Shown: positions 1 through 8,564, numbered from the stretch's first letter. The stretch is 64,000 nucleotides of DNA from Streptomyces sp. LHD-70 (GCF_031157275.1 NZ_JAVIFW010000003.1:62001-126000), one strand, 5' to 3'. Made by a program: numbers and translations. Notes: a model not told the origin generated them from the letters alone.

Positions 1-212
1 CCACGCGTGGTCTGGCTGAGGTTCCGCCAGCGCGGGTCCTCGAAGGCGAGGCGGGCGGCGGCCACGGCCCGGTCGACGTCGGCGGCGTTCCCGCGCGCCG
101 CCCGGTAGAGGGGCTGCCGGGTGGCCGGGTTGGTGCTCTCGAAGTACTCGCCCGACGCGGGCTCGACCCACGTACCGCCGATGAAGTGCTGCAGCGTGGT
201 GAGTTCAGACAT
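1..212 (-). CDS. Aldehyde dehydrogenase, N-terminal part (cut by window edge)
   Basis: The first 70 codons read as the N-terminus of an NAD(P)-dependent aldehyde dehydrogenase. An early FIGGTWVEPASG-like segment and an NPATRQPLY-like segment are typical of the family's start. The catalytic half lies beyond position 1. The ATG at 212 overlaps the stop of the alpha/beta hydrolase upstream by 8 bases, so the two are translationally coupled in a minus-strand operon with the DUF1185 genes. It probably oxidises an aldehyde made in the same unidentified pathway. Family assignment is good; the substrate cannot be said. Confidence 0.8.
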   Translation of the reverse strand, partial: MSELTTLQHFIGGTWVEPASGEYFESTNPATRQPLYRAARGNAADVDRAVAAARLAFEDPRWRNLSQTTR

Positions 213-936
213 GTGCGCGCTCTCCGATGAACGTGGTGAGGGAGTCGACGAACGCCTGCGGGCGTTGGACGGGCAGCATGTGCCGCGCTCCGGGGACGAC
301 GACCGCGCGGCAGTGCGGCAGCGCCGCGGCGAGCCGGTGCGTCATCTCGGGCGTGGAGCCGGGGTCGTCCGCGCCGGTCACGGCAAGCGCGGGTACGGCG
401 ATGTCGCCCAGGTGCGGGGCGAGTTCGGCGTCCGCGGTGGCGAAGACGCGGTAGCAGCCGAGGAAGGACCCCACGTCGTTGGCGAGCAGCGTGGCTTCCG
501 TACGGGCGATCCGGTCGGCGTCGACGTCCGTGCCCGCGTACCAGCGCTGCAGGGAGGCGGCCGTGCTCGCCGCGCAGTCGGCCTCGGCGGCGCGCAGCCG
601 GTCGAGGACGGACGCGCGCTCCTCGGCCGTCCGCGCGCACACCGAGCTGACCGACGTGAGCGTGGCCACCAACTCAGGGTGGTGCAGGGCCAGTTGTTGT
701 GCGACGAGCGCGCCGAGCGAGAACCCGACCAGGTGCGCGCCGACCGGGATCTCGCCGGCGACGCCGTCGGCCAGCTCGGCGAGCGTCACCCCGTCGTGCA
801 CAGGCGGGCGCGCGCCGTGGCCCGGCAGGTCGGGGGTGATCACGGTGAAGCGGTCGGCGAGGAGCGCGGCGGCGGGCTCCCACATGGTGTGGTCGAGCCC
901 GACGCCGTGCAGCAGCACCAGGGGCGGCTTGGTCAT
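205..936 (-). CDS. Alpha/beta hydrolase (3-oxoadipate enol-lactonase-like)
   Basis: A 243-residue cytosolic hydrolase with the full alpha/beta-fold signature. It has an oxyanion-hole HGVG near residue 10, a nucleophile elbow GFSLG with Ser73, an acidic residue in GADDPGS near 190, and a catalytic His at 219 in GARHMLP. The size and the PDLPGHG motif resemble enol-lactonases and small ester or C-C hydrolases. It lies 6 bases after the DUF1185 gene at 943-1494 and overlaps the following aldehyde dehydrogenase. It should therefore hydrolyse an intermediate in that operon's pathway. No signal peptide. The exact substrate is unknown. Confidence 0.85.
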   Translation of the reverse strand: MTKPPLVLLHGVGLDHTMWEPAAALLADRFTVITPDLPGHGARPPVHDGVTLAELADGVAGEIPVGAHLVGFSLGALVAQQLALHHPELVATLTSVSSVCARTAEERASVLDRLRAAEADCAASTAASLQRWYAGTDVDADRIARTEATLLANDVGSFLGCYRVFATADAELAPHLGDIAVPALAVTGADDPGSTPEMTHRLAAALPHCRAVVVPGARHMLPVQRPQAFVDSLTTFIGERAHV

Positions 937-942
937 ACGGGC

Positions 943-1494
943 CTACTGTTCGGTGGAGAGCGGGGCCAGGCGCTGCTGCGGGCGGCCTTGGGCGGCGGCC
1001 GCGAGCGCGATGACGATCTCGCCGGGGTGCGGCGCGTCGGGGATGCGGACCTCGATGGTCTGGTGGTGCGAGCGGATCGTGGCGTCGGTGATGTGCTTCA
1101 GCGGGATGTCGAAGACCACGCCGGCCGGTCCGCGCTTCTCCACGGCGGGCAGCAGGGTGGTGGCGTTCGCGGCCTTGCGGAAGTGGTCGCCGAACTTCAG
1201 CGTGTGGATCAGCGCCGAGCCGTGTTCGACCTCGCCGTCCAGGCCGACGATCGCGGCCTTGCCGTACGCCTCGGCGGGTGCCTGCAGGGCGTCGAGGACC
1301 TCGGGGGCGAGTAGCGCGCCGATGTCGGAGGCGGTGGCGTCGATGCCGGGGTTGAGGTCTTCGACGAAGCCCTGCCCGGCCCACGGGTTCTCGATGATCG
1401 CGGCGACGACGGCGACCCGGGCGGGTGGGCTGACCGGGCGGCCGCCCTCGCTGCGGATCTCTTCGACGTAGGTCACGATCTTGCGCACGTTCAT
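943..1494 (-). CDS. DUF1185 ('amino acid synthesis') family protein, second copy
   Basis: A 183-residue protein of the DUF1185 family, which is named 'amino acid synthesis' but has no firm function. Recognisable parts are an N-terminal RKIVTYVEEI segment, AVVAAIIENPWAG near 27-39, AYGKAAIVG near 76, EHGSALIHTLKFG near 89, and a C-terminal RIPDAPHPGEIVI. The neighbouring upstream gene encodes a second member with the same motif order, so this is a tandem paralogous pair. The ATG at 1494 overlaps the upstream stop (ATGA). A role in the catabolic unit with the hydrolase and aldehyde dehydrogenase is inferred from gene order only. Confidence 0.8.
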   Translation of the reverse strand: MNVRKIVTYVEEIRSEGGRPVSPPARVAVVAAIIENPWAGQGFVEDLNPGIDATASDIGALLAPEVLDALQAPAEAYGKAAIVGLDGEVEHGSALIHTLKFGDHFRKAANATTLLPAVEKRGPAGVVFDIPLKHITDATIRSHHQTIEVRIPDAPHPGEIVIALAAAAQGRPQQRLAPLSTEQ

Positions 1495-2156
1495 GAGGGA
1501 ACTACCTCCAGGGTTTCGGTGGTGACGACGGGGTCGGTCATGCGGTCCCCGATGCGGGGGTGCGGGCGCGGGCCGGTGGACGCGGCCGCGATGACGACGA
1601 GTTCGTCGGCGCGCGGTGCGTCGGGGACCCGGGCGCCGATGGTCTGGTAGTGGCTGCGGGTCGCGGCGTGGGTCTTGTGCCAGAGCGGGACGACCAGAGT
1701 CTCGCCCGCTTCGGCCCGGTTGTCGGCGAAGCAGATGATCGACTCGCCCTGCAGGTACTCGCGGACGAGATTGCCGAAGTACGGGGTGTGGATCAGCGCA
1801 CCGGCGTGTTCGATCTCGCCCGCCGTGCCGACGACGGCGGCCTTCCCGAACGCCTCGACAGCATCGACGCCGCCCAGTGCGCCGACGAGACGGTCCGTGA
1901 GGAACCTCGCGAGCGTCGGGGCGATGCGCAGCTGCTCCGCGGTGAGGTCGACTCCCGGTCCGGAGCCCACCCAGGGATTCCGGATGACGGCGGCGACGCT
2001 GGCCCGCCGGGCCGGCCGCGCGGGCGCCTCGCCGGCCTCGGTGAGGACGACCTCCTGGTGGAGCACGAGCTTGCGGAGACCGATGCCCGCGTCGGCGACG
2101 ACGGACGGATCGGATTGGTCAGACGGATGCAGACGATCCTGGATGCGCTCTTGCAT
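1491..2156 (-). CDS. DUF1185 family protein, first copy
   Basis: About 221 residues of the same DUF1185 family as its downstream neighbour, sharing VAAVIRNPWVGSG, AFGKAAVVG, EHAGALIHTPYFG and RVPDAPRADELVV. The open frame runs up to 2339, but the extension is low-complexity and crosses the divergent promoter region. ATG 2156 (MQERIQDRLHP) is the best start, although no clear Shine-Dalgarno precedes it. Paired DUF1185 genes suggest a heteromeric complex or two related substrates. Divergent transcription from the BCCT transporter places both sides under shared control, perhaps by the GntR regulator at 5048. Confidence 0.75.
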   Translation of the reverse strand: MQERIQDRLHPSDQSDPSVVADAGIGLRKLVLHQEVVLTEAGEAPARPARRASVAAVIRNPWVGSGPGVDLTAEQLRIAPTLARFLTDRLVGALGGVDAVEAFGKAAVVGTAGEIEHAGALIHTPYFGNLVREYLQGESIICFADNRAEAGETLVVPLWHKTHAATRSHYQTIGARVPDAPRADELVVIAAASTGPRPHPRIGDRMTDPVVTTETLEVVPS

Positions 2157-2401
2157 GCCACAGGACGTTAGACATCCGGCTAAGCCTCGGTCAAGAGGGT
2201 GCCTGTAGTGGATTTCCCGGAAGGGTAAGAAATGGGTACAGACTGCCCCAGTGGAAGGCTTTGACCTGGGCATTAACCCTGTATGTGGGCGCCTTGGGAA
2301 TTCATTCCGCTCGACCTCTTGACGCTCAATCTGTGACATGCCTTACTGCTTCTTGCATGCCAACGCCGTGGCCTGTTGGCCCCGCGGACTCAAGGAGTTT
2401 C
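2157..2401. promoter_or_regulatory. Divergent intergenic region with a 12-bp direct repeat
   Basis: This 245-base spacer separates the minus-strand DUF1185 operon from the plus-strand BCCT operon and must hold both promoters. The 12-mer TCTTGCATGCCA occurs at 2149-2160, over the DUF1185 start codon, and again at 2351-2362, about 40 bases before the BCCT start. Each copy contains the palindrome GCATGC. Such placement at both ends of a divergent region fits operator half-sites, possibly for the GntR protein encoded at 5048. No firm -35/-10 pair was identified. Confidence 0.4.
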
Positions 2402-4018
2402 ATGGCAAGTCACCTTCGAGCAGACGCGGAGACGTCCTCCGCGCAGCCGCCGGGGAGCACGGATGCAGACACCGGCGACGGTCCCGCCTGTAGCACTACC
2501 GTCAGTCCGGAGAATGGTCGTGAAATCGGTTCCGTTTTCTGGGCCTCACTCGGCCTGTCCGCCGTCTTCGTGGCCTGGGCCGTGCTCTTCACGGACAACC
2601 TGAACAAGGTCACCAGCGCCTCCCTGAACTGGGTCACGGGCACCTTCGGCTGGACCTATCTGCTGGTCACCCTCGCCATCCTGGTGTTCCTGGTGTTTCT
2701 CGCGTTCAGCCCCGCCGGAAGCATCCGGCTCGGCAAGGACGCCGACCGCCCCGAGTTCTCTACGCCGGCCTGGATCGCCATGATCCTCAGCGCCGTCATG
2801 GGCATCGGCCTCATCTCGTACGGTGTCGCCGAGCCGGTCTCACACCTCTCCACCCCGCCGCACGGGCTCGCCGAGCCGGGCACACCGTCGGCGGCGGTGC
2901 GGGCCCTGCAGTACTCGTACTTCGACTGGGGCCTGCACGCCTGGGCGATCTTCGCGGTCTTCGGGCTCGCCATCGCGTACTCGACCCATCGCAAGCAACG
3001 CCGCACGCTGGTCAGCCAGTTGTTCGTGCCACTGCTCGGCGACCGCGTCAACGGGCCTGTCGGCAAGGCCATCGACGTACTCGCCGTGTTCGCGACGCTC
3101 TTCGGCACCACGACCTCGCTCGGTCTGGGAGCACTTCAGATCAACAACGGCCTGGGCACACTGTTCGGGATCCCGGTCAACTCGGTGACCCAGGTGCTCA
3201 TCATCGCCGCCGTCACTGGGCTCTTCACGCTCTCTGCTGTGACCGGCGTCAGCAAGGGCATCAAGCTGCTCAGCCAGGGCAGTTCACTGCTCGCCGTCGG
3301 CCTTTTCGTGTTCATGCTGGTGGTCGGCCCGACCGTGTTCCTCGCGAACCTGTACAGCGAGGCGGTGGGCCAGTGGGCCACCGACTTCTTCCGGATGAGC
3401 CTGCAGGGCACCGCCTTCGGCGGGCTCGAATGGATGCAGCTGTGGACCTACTTCATGATGGCCTGGTGGGTCTCCTGGGGCGCCTTCGTCGGCGTCTTCC
3501 TCGCCCGCATCTCGCGCGGCCGCACCATCCGCGGCTTCATCGTCGGCGTCCTCGCCGTCCCCAGCGTCGTCTTCTTCACCTGGTTCACGGTCTTCGGCGG
3601 TACGGCGATCCACGTCGACCTCTTCGAGGACGGCGACATCGCCCAGCAGACCGCCGCCGACATCAACTCAGCCTTCTTCGCCACGCTCGACCACTTCCCG
3701 CTCGCCTCGGTCACCTCGGTGATCGCGATCGTCCTGGTCGTGATGTTCTTCGTCTCCGGCGCCGACGCCAACACGTACGTCCTGTCGATGATGACCTCGA
3801 ACGGCTCGCTCACCCCGCGCCGCCCCGTGCTCGTCCTCTGGGGAGTCCTCACCGGCGTCACCGCCATCGTCCTCATGCTCGCGGGCGGACTGAACGCCCT
3901 GCAGAACACCGTCATTGTGACGTCCCTGCCGTTCCTCGTGATCATCGCCGGCCTGGCGGTGTCCTTCTGGAAGGAACTGGACGCCGACCGAAAGGAAAAG
4001 ACCCATGTCGCACGCTGA
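2402..4018 (+). CDS. BCCT-family transporter
   Basis: A 538-residue membrane protein of the betaine/carnitine/choline transporter family, a secondary importer of quaternary or related nitrogen compounds. About twelve hydrophobic segments follow a polar N-terminus of some 40 residues. The family's aromatic-rich core is visible around MAWWVSWGAFVGVFLARISRG, and further landmarks are FDWGLHAWAIF and FVSGADANTYVL. ATG 2402 is preceded by AAGGAG at 2393-2398. The frame remains open to 2261, but that extension lacks membrane character. Its stop overlaps the next gene's start, so it heads the plus-strand operon. Confidence 0.9.
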   Translation: MASHLRADAETSSAQPPGSTDADTGDGPACSTTVSPENGREIGSVFWASLGLSAVFVAWAVLFTDNLNKVTSASLNWVTGTFGWTYLLVTLAILVFLVFLAFSPAGSIRLGKDADRPEFSTPAWIAMILSAVMGIGLISYGVAEPVSHLSTPPHGLAEPGTPSAAVRALQYSYFDWGLHAWAIFAVFGLAIAYSTHRKQRRTLVSQLFVPLLGDRVNGPVGKAIDVLAVFATLFGTTTSLGLGALQINNGLGTLFGIPVNSVTQVLIIAAVTGLFTLSAVTGVSKGIKLLSQGSSLLAVGLFVFMLVVGPTVFLANLYSEAVGQWATDFFRMSLQGTAFGGLEWMQLWTYFMMAWWVSWGAFVGVFLARISRGRTIRGFIVGVLAVPSVVFFTWFTVFGGTAIHVDLFEDGDIAQQTAADINSAFFATLDHFPLASVTSVIAIVLVVMFFVSGADANTYVLSMMTSNGSLTPRRPVLVLWGVLTGVTAIVLMLAGGLNALQNTVIVTSLPFLVIIAGLAVSFWKELDADRKEKTHVAR

Positions 4019-4430
4019 AGCCCGCCGCCTGCTCATCGAGAAGGTGTGGAACGCGGCCTGGGGCGAGGGCGACGCCGACGCACTCGACACGCTCCTCGGC
4101 CCCGGCTACCTCCGGCACGGATCGGACCCGCAGCCGCAGGACCTCACAGCCTTCAAGGCCGCGATCGTCTCCACCCGGGCCGCGTTCCCCGACCTGACCA
4201 CGACCGTCGACGAGATCGTCGTGGACGGCGACCGCGCCGCCATCCGCTGGCACAGCAGCGGCACCCACCTGCACTCCTTCCTCGGCGTCCCCGCCACCCG
4301 CCGCCGCGTCGACGTCAGCGGTGCCACCTTCGCCCGCTTCGAGGGCGACCGGATCGTCGAGGAACACGTGACGTGGGATCCGCGGGCACTGCTCTCGGCC
4401 CTCGGCATCATCCCCGTAGGACAGGACTGA
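4005..4430 (+). CDS. SnoaL-like (ester cyclase / NTF2-fold) protein
   Basis: A 141-residue single-domain protein of the SnoaL-like fold. An N-terminal helix (LIEKVWNAAWGEGDADAL) is followed by beta segments such as DEIVVDGDRAAIRWHSSGTH and a C-terminal DRIVEEHVTWD. SnoaL-like proteins include polyketide cyclases, isomerases and hydratases, so a small-molecule catalytic or binding role is expected. The start overlaps the BCCT stop by 14 bases, indicating coupled translation. Which reaction it catalyses in this pathway cannot be told from sequence. Confidence 0.75.
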   Translation: MSHAEARRLLIEKVWNAAWGEGDADALDTLLGPGYLRHGSDPQPQDLTAFKAAIVSTRAAFPDLTTTVDEIVVDGDRAAIRWHSSGTHLHSFLGVPATRRRVDVSGATFARFEGDRIVEEHVTWDPRALLSALGIIPVGQD

Positions 4431-4509
4431 ACGCGTGTCGGACGACGACGGCACCCCCACCCCGCACAAACAGCAACACGGCATGGCCGGAACGACAAGG
4501 AGCACGCAC

Positions 4510-5013
4510 ATGACCGCACTCGCCACGAAGCCCGACATCGACGTGATGAAGCAGGTCAACCGGCAGTTCGTCACCGGAGTCACCGTCGTCACCGCGATGG
4601 ACGGGGACACCCCGCGAGGGCTGGCGGTCAACGCCTTCTCCAGCATCTCGCTCGACCCCGCGACCGTGATGGTGTGCGTCCAGCGCACCTCGTCCACCCA
4701 CGACTGCCTGTTCCGCGCCGGCCACCTCGCGATCAACATCCTGTCGACGGACCAGCTCGACGTCGTCGGCACGTTCGCGGGCAAGTCCGACGACAAGTTC
4801 AAGGACCTGGACTGGGAGAGCGGACCGTTCGGTAGCCCGCTGATCGCCCGGAGCAGCGCGCGGATGGAGGTCGAGATCCGCGAGCGGCTGCAGGCCAGCA
4901 CCCACACCGTCTTCATCTGCAGGGTCGTGCACGCCTCAGCGTCCGAGCTCCCCGCGATGGTCTACAGCGCGGGTAAGTTCTACGACGGCGGCGCGCTCGC
5001 CCCCCTGGCATGA
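4510..5013 (+). CDS. Flavin reductase domain protein
   Basis: A 167-residue member of the flavin reductase / FMN-binding split-barrel family (HpaC/RutF type). These proteins supply reduced flavin to a separate monooxygenase. Visible landmarks are RQFVTGVTVVTA, PRGLAVNAFSSISLDPATVMVCV and GHLAINIL. ATG 4510 has an AAGGAG about 6 bases upstream; the alternative GTG at 4435 gives a polar extension unlike the family. The partner monooxygenase is not among the genes seen here and may lie left of position 1. This supports an oxidative pathway for the BCCT substrate. Confidence 0.85.
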   Translation: MTALATKPDIDVMKQVNRQFVTGVTVVTAMDGDTPRGLAVNAFSSISLDPATVMVCVQRTSSTHDCLFRAGHLAINILSTDQLDVVGTFAGKSDDKFKDLDWESGPFGSPLIARSSARMEVEIRERLQASTHTVFICRVVHASASELPAMVYSAGKFYDGGALAPLA

Positions 5014-5047
5014 CCGGCGGGCCGCTCACGAGACGGAGGAGGAGTCG

Positions 5048-5746
5048 GTGAACAGCGGAAAGAGCCCGGCGAAGAACGGCTCGGCGCAGGGCCGGGTGAT
5101 AGCCGAGATGCGGCGGCGCATCATCGAGGGTGGCATCGAGCCCGGCGCCCCCCTCTCGGAGCTCGCCCTCGCCGACGAGTTCGGAGTCAGCCGTACACCG
5201 GTACGCGAGGCCCTCAAGCAGTTGCAGACCGAGGGCCTCGTCGAGATCCGGCCCCGCGTCGGAACCTTCGTCACCACCCCGTCCCGGCGTGAGATCACCG
5301 AACTCTTCGAGATGAAGGAACTCCTGGAAGGCGCCGCTGTCCGCCTCCTCGCCCAACGCGGCCGCGTCCCGGAGCTCGACCTCCTCGAACGCAACCTGCG
5401 CGAGGCCGACGAAGCGGTGGCCCGCGACGACCGGGAGCGGTACGCCGAGCTGGTCCGGGAGTTCCACGACCTGCTCATCTCCGGCGCCGACAACACCAAG
5501 TTGGAGGCGCACTACCGCATGCTCATGAACCAACTCGCCTACTCACGCCTCGTGAAGACCTCGCTCAGCCAGCCGGGCCGCGCCCTCCAGTCGGACCGCG
5601 AACACCATCGCGTACTCGAGCTGATCCTGGAGAAGGACGGCGACAGCGCCGAGCAGGTCATGCGCGAGCACGTCCGCGCCAGCCGACGCGCGTTGCTGGC
5701 GGGCCTGCCCACCAGCGGTCGGCAGACGCCGGGGGGCTCCCCATGA
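5048..5746 (+). CDS. GntR-family regulator, FCD subfamily
   Basis: A 232-residue transcription factor. The N-terminal winged helix-turn-helix reads LADEFGVSRTPVREALKQL followed by the wing VEIRPRVGTFV. The C-terminal helical FCD effector domain runs from about residue 90 to 220. FCD regulators typically bind organic acids or amino-acid derivatives and repress adjacent catabolic genes. The GTG start at 5048 follows a strong GGAGGAGG. It overlaps the Nudix gene by 4 bases. It is the only regulator in this module and the likely reader of the 2149/2351 repeat. Confidence 0.9.
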   Translation: MNSGKSPAKNGSAQGRVIAEMRRRIIEGGIEPGAPLSELALADEFGVSRTPVREALKQLQTEGLVEIRPRVGTFVTTPSRREITELFEMKELLEGAAVRLLAQRGRVPELDLLERNLREADEAVARDDRERYAELVREFHDLLISGADNTKLEAHYRMLMNQLAYSRLVKTSLSQPGRALQSDREHHRVLELILEKDGDSAEQVMREHVRASRRALLAGLPTSGRQTPGGSP

Positions 5747-6225
5747 CCCAGTCAGCTGCTCGGCAACTGACGCCCATGACCGCGTCGTACGCCTCGACTC
5801 CGACCATGGTCGCGCAGACGGCCCGACCCGGCATCGTCGTGGCCGTCGTTCTCACCTGGCGCGGGCGCATCGGCCTGTTCAAGCGGAGCCGCGACGTCGG
5901 GCACGACGCCGGCCACTGGCACTGCATCACCGGTCACCTCGACAACGGTGACTCCGCGCACGCCCAAGCGCTGCTGGAGCTTTTCGAAGAGACCGGGATC
6001 CCGGCCGCCGAACTCACCGACTTCCGCCCTGGGCCGGTCCTGGAGCTCCCTGATGCCCGCGGCCACTGCTGGCGAGTGCACACGTTCCGTGCCGGGACCA
6101 CACGCCGAAAACTGCGGTTGAACTGGGAACACGACGCGTACCGATGGGTGCGTCCCCAGGACGTTCCGCGCTTTGACGGTCAGGTGCCGTGGCTGCGCAA
6201 TGTCCTGGAAGCGATTGCTGCCTGA
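5743..6225 (+). CDS. Nudix hydrolase-like protein with degenerate Nudix box
   Basis: A 160-residue Nudix-fold protein. The box is visible at about residues 64-86 as GHLDNGDSAHAQ...LLELFEETG. The EE-TG end is intact, but the canonical Arg of the RE pair is Leu and the first Glu is Asp, so pyrophosphohydrolase activity may be altered. C-terminal WEHDAYRWVRPQDVP is typical of dNTP and sugar-nucleotide Nudix enzymes. ATG 5743 overlaps the GntR stop (ATGA). Its role in the operon is unclear; housecleaning of a nucleotide or coenzyme derivative is possible. Confidence 0.75.
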   Translation: MTQSAARQLTPMTASYASTPTMVAQTARPGIVVAVVLTWRGRIGLFKRSRDVGHDAGHWHCITGHLDNGDSAHAQALLELFEETGIPAAELTDFRPGPVLELPDARGHCWRVHTFRAGTTRRKLRLNWEHDAYRWVRPQDVPRFDGQVPWLRNVLEAIAA

Positions 6226-6229
6226 TGGA

Positions 6230-6373
6230 AAAGGACCGGGACGGTTTGGGGGCGACCCGGCCGCCGCCTACGCGGGCCTGCTCTTCGAGCGCGACGACGT
6301 CCACTACGCCGGTGCGCGCATGGACTACGGCCGGGAGTCGATCGTCCGCGACGACTGGAAGAAGGTGTTCTAG
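6230..6373 (+). other. Possible gene remnant after the Nudix gene
   Basis: Between the Nudix stop and the convergent M20 gene, one plus-strand frame reads a protein-like stretch ending YGRESIVRDDWKKVF before a stop at 6371-6373. The same frame continues beyond the stop with DEELARDA. Composition resembles coding DNA, but there is no start codon with a ribosome-binding site, and I do not recognise the family. It may be the tail of a deleted gene. Confidence 0.2.
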
Positions 6374-6419
6374 GACGAGGAGCTCGCCCGCGATGCCTGC
6401 TTAAGCGTCGTCCAGTTCG

Positions 6420-7706
6420 TCACCGTGGGTCGTCCAGTGCACCGGACATCAGCTGCTCGAGCACCCCGGTCAGCAGATCGGTCCCGGCGCAAACGTCCCG
6501 GTCGTGGGTGTACTCGCCCTCGTTGTGCGAGATGCCCTCGACGCTCGGCACGAAGAGCATGATCGAAGGCGCCACGTCCTTCATATTGACCGAGTCGTGG
6601 CCAGCCACGGTCATGACGTTCTCGTGGCTCAGCCCCAGTTCATCGGCTACCCGGGCGGCGAGCTCGACCCCTGCGGCGGGGAAGGGCGCGACGCCCCAGC
6701 CATGCGTCTGTACCTGTTCGATGCTGACCGAGGCGCGCGCCTCGATCTCCGGGATGGATTCGGCCAGCTTCTTGGCCGCTTCGTCGAGCAGGGCCTCGTC
6801 GGGCGAGCGCAGATCCACATGGAGTCGGACTTCACGGGCCACCACCACAGGGGAGTTGGGCAGGATGGTCATCTCGCTCACCGAGGTGTGCAGCGGGATG
6901 TCCGTGCTCTGCTCGGCCAGTTCGCGCGCGGCCACGACCAGGAGGGACGCGCCCACGAGAGCATCTCGCCGGTCCGCCATGATCGTTGATCCGGTGTGAG
7001 ACTGCTCGCCACGCACCACGATCTGGTACTTCCGCGCCGCCCAGGTGGAGTCGACGAGTCCGATCGAGGTCCCCTCGTTCTCCAGGCCTCGACCCTGTTC
7101 GATGTGGATCTCGGCGTACGAGGCCACGCTGGGACCCTCGTAGTCGCCGATGGTCCCGATCTCTTGGAGCGCGGACCGCACCGTCGTGCCGGCGGGATCC
7201 GTGGTCGCGAGTGCGACATCGGCCGGAAGCTTCCCAGTGAAGACGGCGCTGCCCATCATGCTGGGCTTGAACCGTGAGCCTTCCTCGTTGAACCAGTTGA
7301 CGACGGCCACGTTGTAGCGCGGGCTGCTCTCCGAGTTCTCCGCATGGCGGACGGCCCGGTGTGCGGCGTGAGCTGAGGCGAGGACGCCGTACGCGCCGTC
7401 GTAACGGCCGCCGAGCGGCTGGCTGTCGAGGTGCGAGCCACTCAGGACGTACGGCGCTCCGGGAGCGACGGTGAAGAGACCGAACTGGTTCCCGATGTTG
7501 TCGTAACGCACCTCGAATCCGCGGCTGGTGAGCCACTCATGGAGCCAGGCGCGCTGCTCGCCGTCGGCTGTGGTGGCGGCCTGGCGGTCGACCCCGCCGC
7601 CGGGAGTGGCTCCGAAGGCCGAGAGCGTGGCGAAGTCGTTCAAGAAGGCTGTGTCGTGCTCGTTCGGGGTGAAGGCCGGGCTGTCAGAGTGCGTGCGATT
7701 GTTCAC
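6420..7706 (-). CDS. M20-family hydrolase (N-carbamoyl-amino acid hydrolase / allantoate amidohydrolase type)
   Basis: A 428-residue metallohydrolase of the carbamoylase/ureidase branch of peptidase family M20. Metal and catalytic motifs are present: GSHLDSQPLGGRYDGAYGV, the NEEGSRF glutamates, AEIHIEQG, the dimerisation-lid motif SHTGSTIMADRRDAL, and GHDSVNMK near the end. It would cleave an N-carbamoyl, ureido or similar C-N bond in the cytosol. The GTG start at 7706 has AAGGA upstream. It is last in an operon with an aldolase and an MHS transporter. A clear paralogue lies at 22539-23798. Confidence 0.88.
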   Translation of the reverse strand: MNNRTHSDSPAFTPNEHDTAFLNDFATLSAFGATPGGGVDRQAATTADGEQRAWLHEWLTSRGFEVRYDNIGNQFGLFTVAPGAPYVLSGSHLDSQPLGGRYDGAYGVLASAHAAHRAVRHAENSESSPRYNVAVVNWFNEEGSRFKPSMMGSAVFTGKLPADVALATTDPAGTTVRSALQEIGTIGDYEGPSVASYAEIHIEQGRGLENEGTSIGLVDSTWAARKYQIVVRGEQSHTGSTIMADRRDALVGASLLVVAARELAEQSTDIPLHTSVSEMTILPNSPVVVAREVRLHVDLRSPDEALLDEAAKKLAESIPEIEARASVSIEQVQTHGWGVAPFPAAGVELAARVADELGLSHENVMTVAGHDSVNMKDVAPSIMLFVPSVEGISHNEGEYTHDRDVCAGTDLLTGVLEQLMSGALDDPR

Positions 7707-7754
7707 GATCGTGTCCTTCGTGTCCGTATTAGCTGTGGGCCGGGGTACTGCTCG

Positions 7755-8564
7755 TCAGGAACGGTGGTCGGGGGCGATGCGGTCGGCGAGGCGCTGCAAG
7801 GCGGCCCAGGCCAGGTCCCAGTTGTCGCTGTTGTCGTGGTCGTCGGCACCCTTGGGGAGCTCGTTGTTGAGCTGGCGGGCCGTGTGCTCGGCGATGTCGT
7901 GCGACGGCAGGTTGAGCTCCAACCCCGCCGATTGCGCGGCGATTTGGATCTCGCAGGCGCGCTCCAGGTAGAGCATCCGCAGGAAGGCTCGGCTCGCGCT
8001 CTCGCCCACGGTGAGCAAGCCGTGGTTGCGCAGGATCATGGCGTTGTGGTCGCCGAGGTCTGAGACGAGGCGGGCCTTCTCCTCGTTGTTGAGGGCCACG
8101 CCTTCGTAGTCGTGGTAGGCGAGACGGCCGTAGAACTCCATCGACATCTGATTGACGGGCAGCAGCCCGTCCTTCTGTGCCGCGACTGCGCATCCGTAGC
8201 GGGCATGGGTGTGCAGGACGCTGTGCGCATCCGGCCGGGCCTGGTGAATCGCGCTGTGGATCACGAAGCCGGCGGGGTTGACTCGGTGCCCGCTGGGGGA
8301 CACCAACTGGCCGTCGATACCGACGACGACGAGGTTCGACGCGGTGATTTCCTCGAACAGCAGGCCGTAGGGGTTGATGAGGAACCGGGGCTCCTCGCCG
8401 GGCAGCCGCAGCGAGATGTGGCTGAAGATGAGGTCTGTCATCCGGAAGTGGGCGACGAGGCGGTATACCGCGGCGAGTTCCACTCGGAGATTCCACTCGT
8501 CTGCGTGGGTCGTGAGCGTGGGGTCAGGGGTGCTGATCCCCGCGTGAGATGCGGCCATGGTCAT
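7755..8564 (-). CDS. Class II aldolase/adducin family protein
   Basis: A 269-residue class II (zinc) aldolase-fold protein. The HTHARYG segment supplies the HxH metal ligands and RNHGLL the third His; SHISLRLPG and NPYGLLFEEIT are further family landmarks. Members include L-fuculose-phosphate aldolase and decarboxylases. ATG 8564 is preceded by GGAAGGAG, so the longer frame to 8723 is rejected. It sits between the transporter and the M20 hydrolase. A retro-aldol cleavage or decarboxylation of the imported compound is plausible but unproven. Confidence 0.87.
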   Translation of the reverse strand: MTMAASHAGISTPDPTLTTHADEWNLRVELAAVYRLVAHFRMTDLIFSHISLRLPGEEPRFLINPYGLLFEEITASNLVVVGIDGQLVSPSGHRVNPAGFVIHSAIHQARPDAHSVLHTHARYGCAVAAQKDGLLPVNQMSMEFYGRLAYHDYEGVALNNEEKARLVSDLGDHNAMILRNHGLLTVGESASRAFLRMLYLERACEIQIAAQSAGLELNLPSHDIAEHTARQLNNELPKGADDHDNSDNWDLAWAALQRLADRIAPDHRS

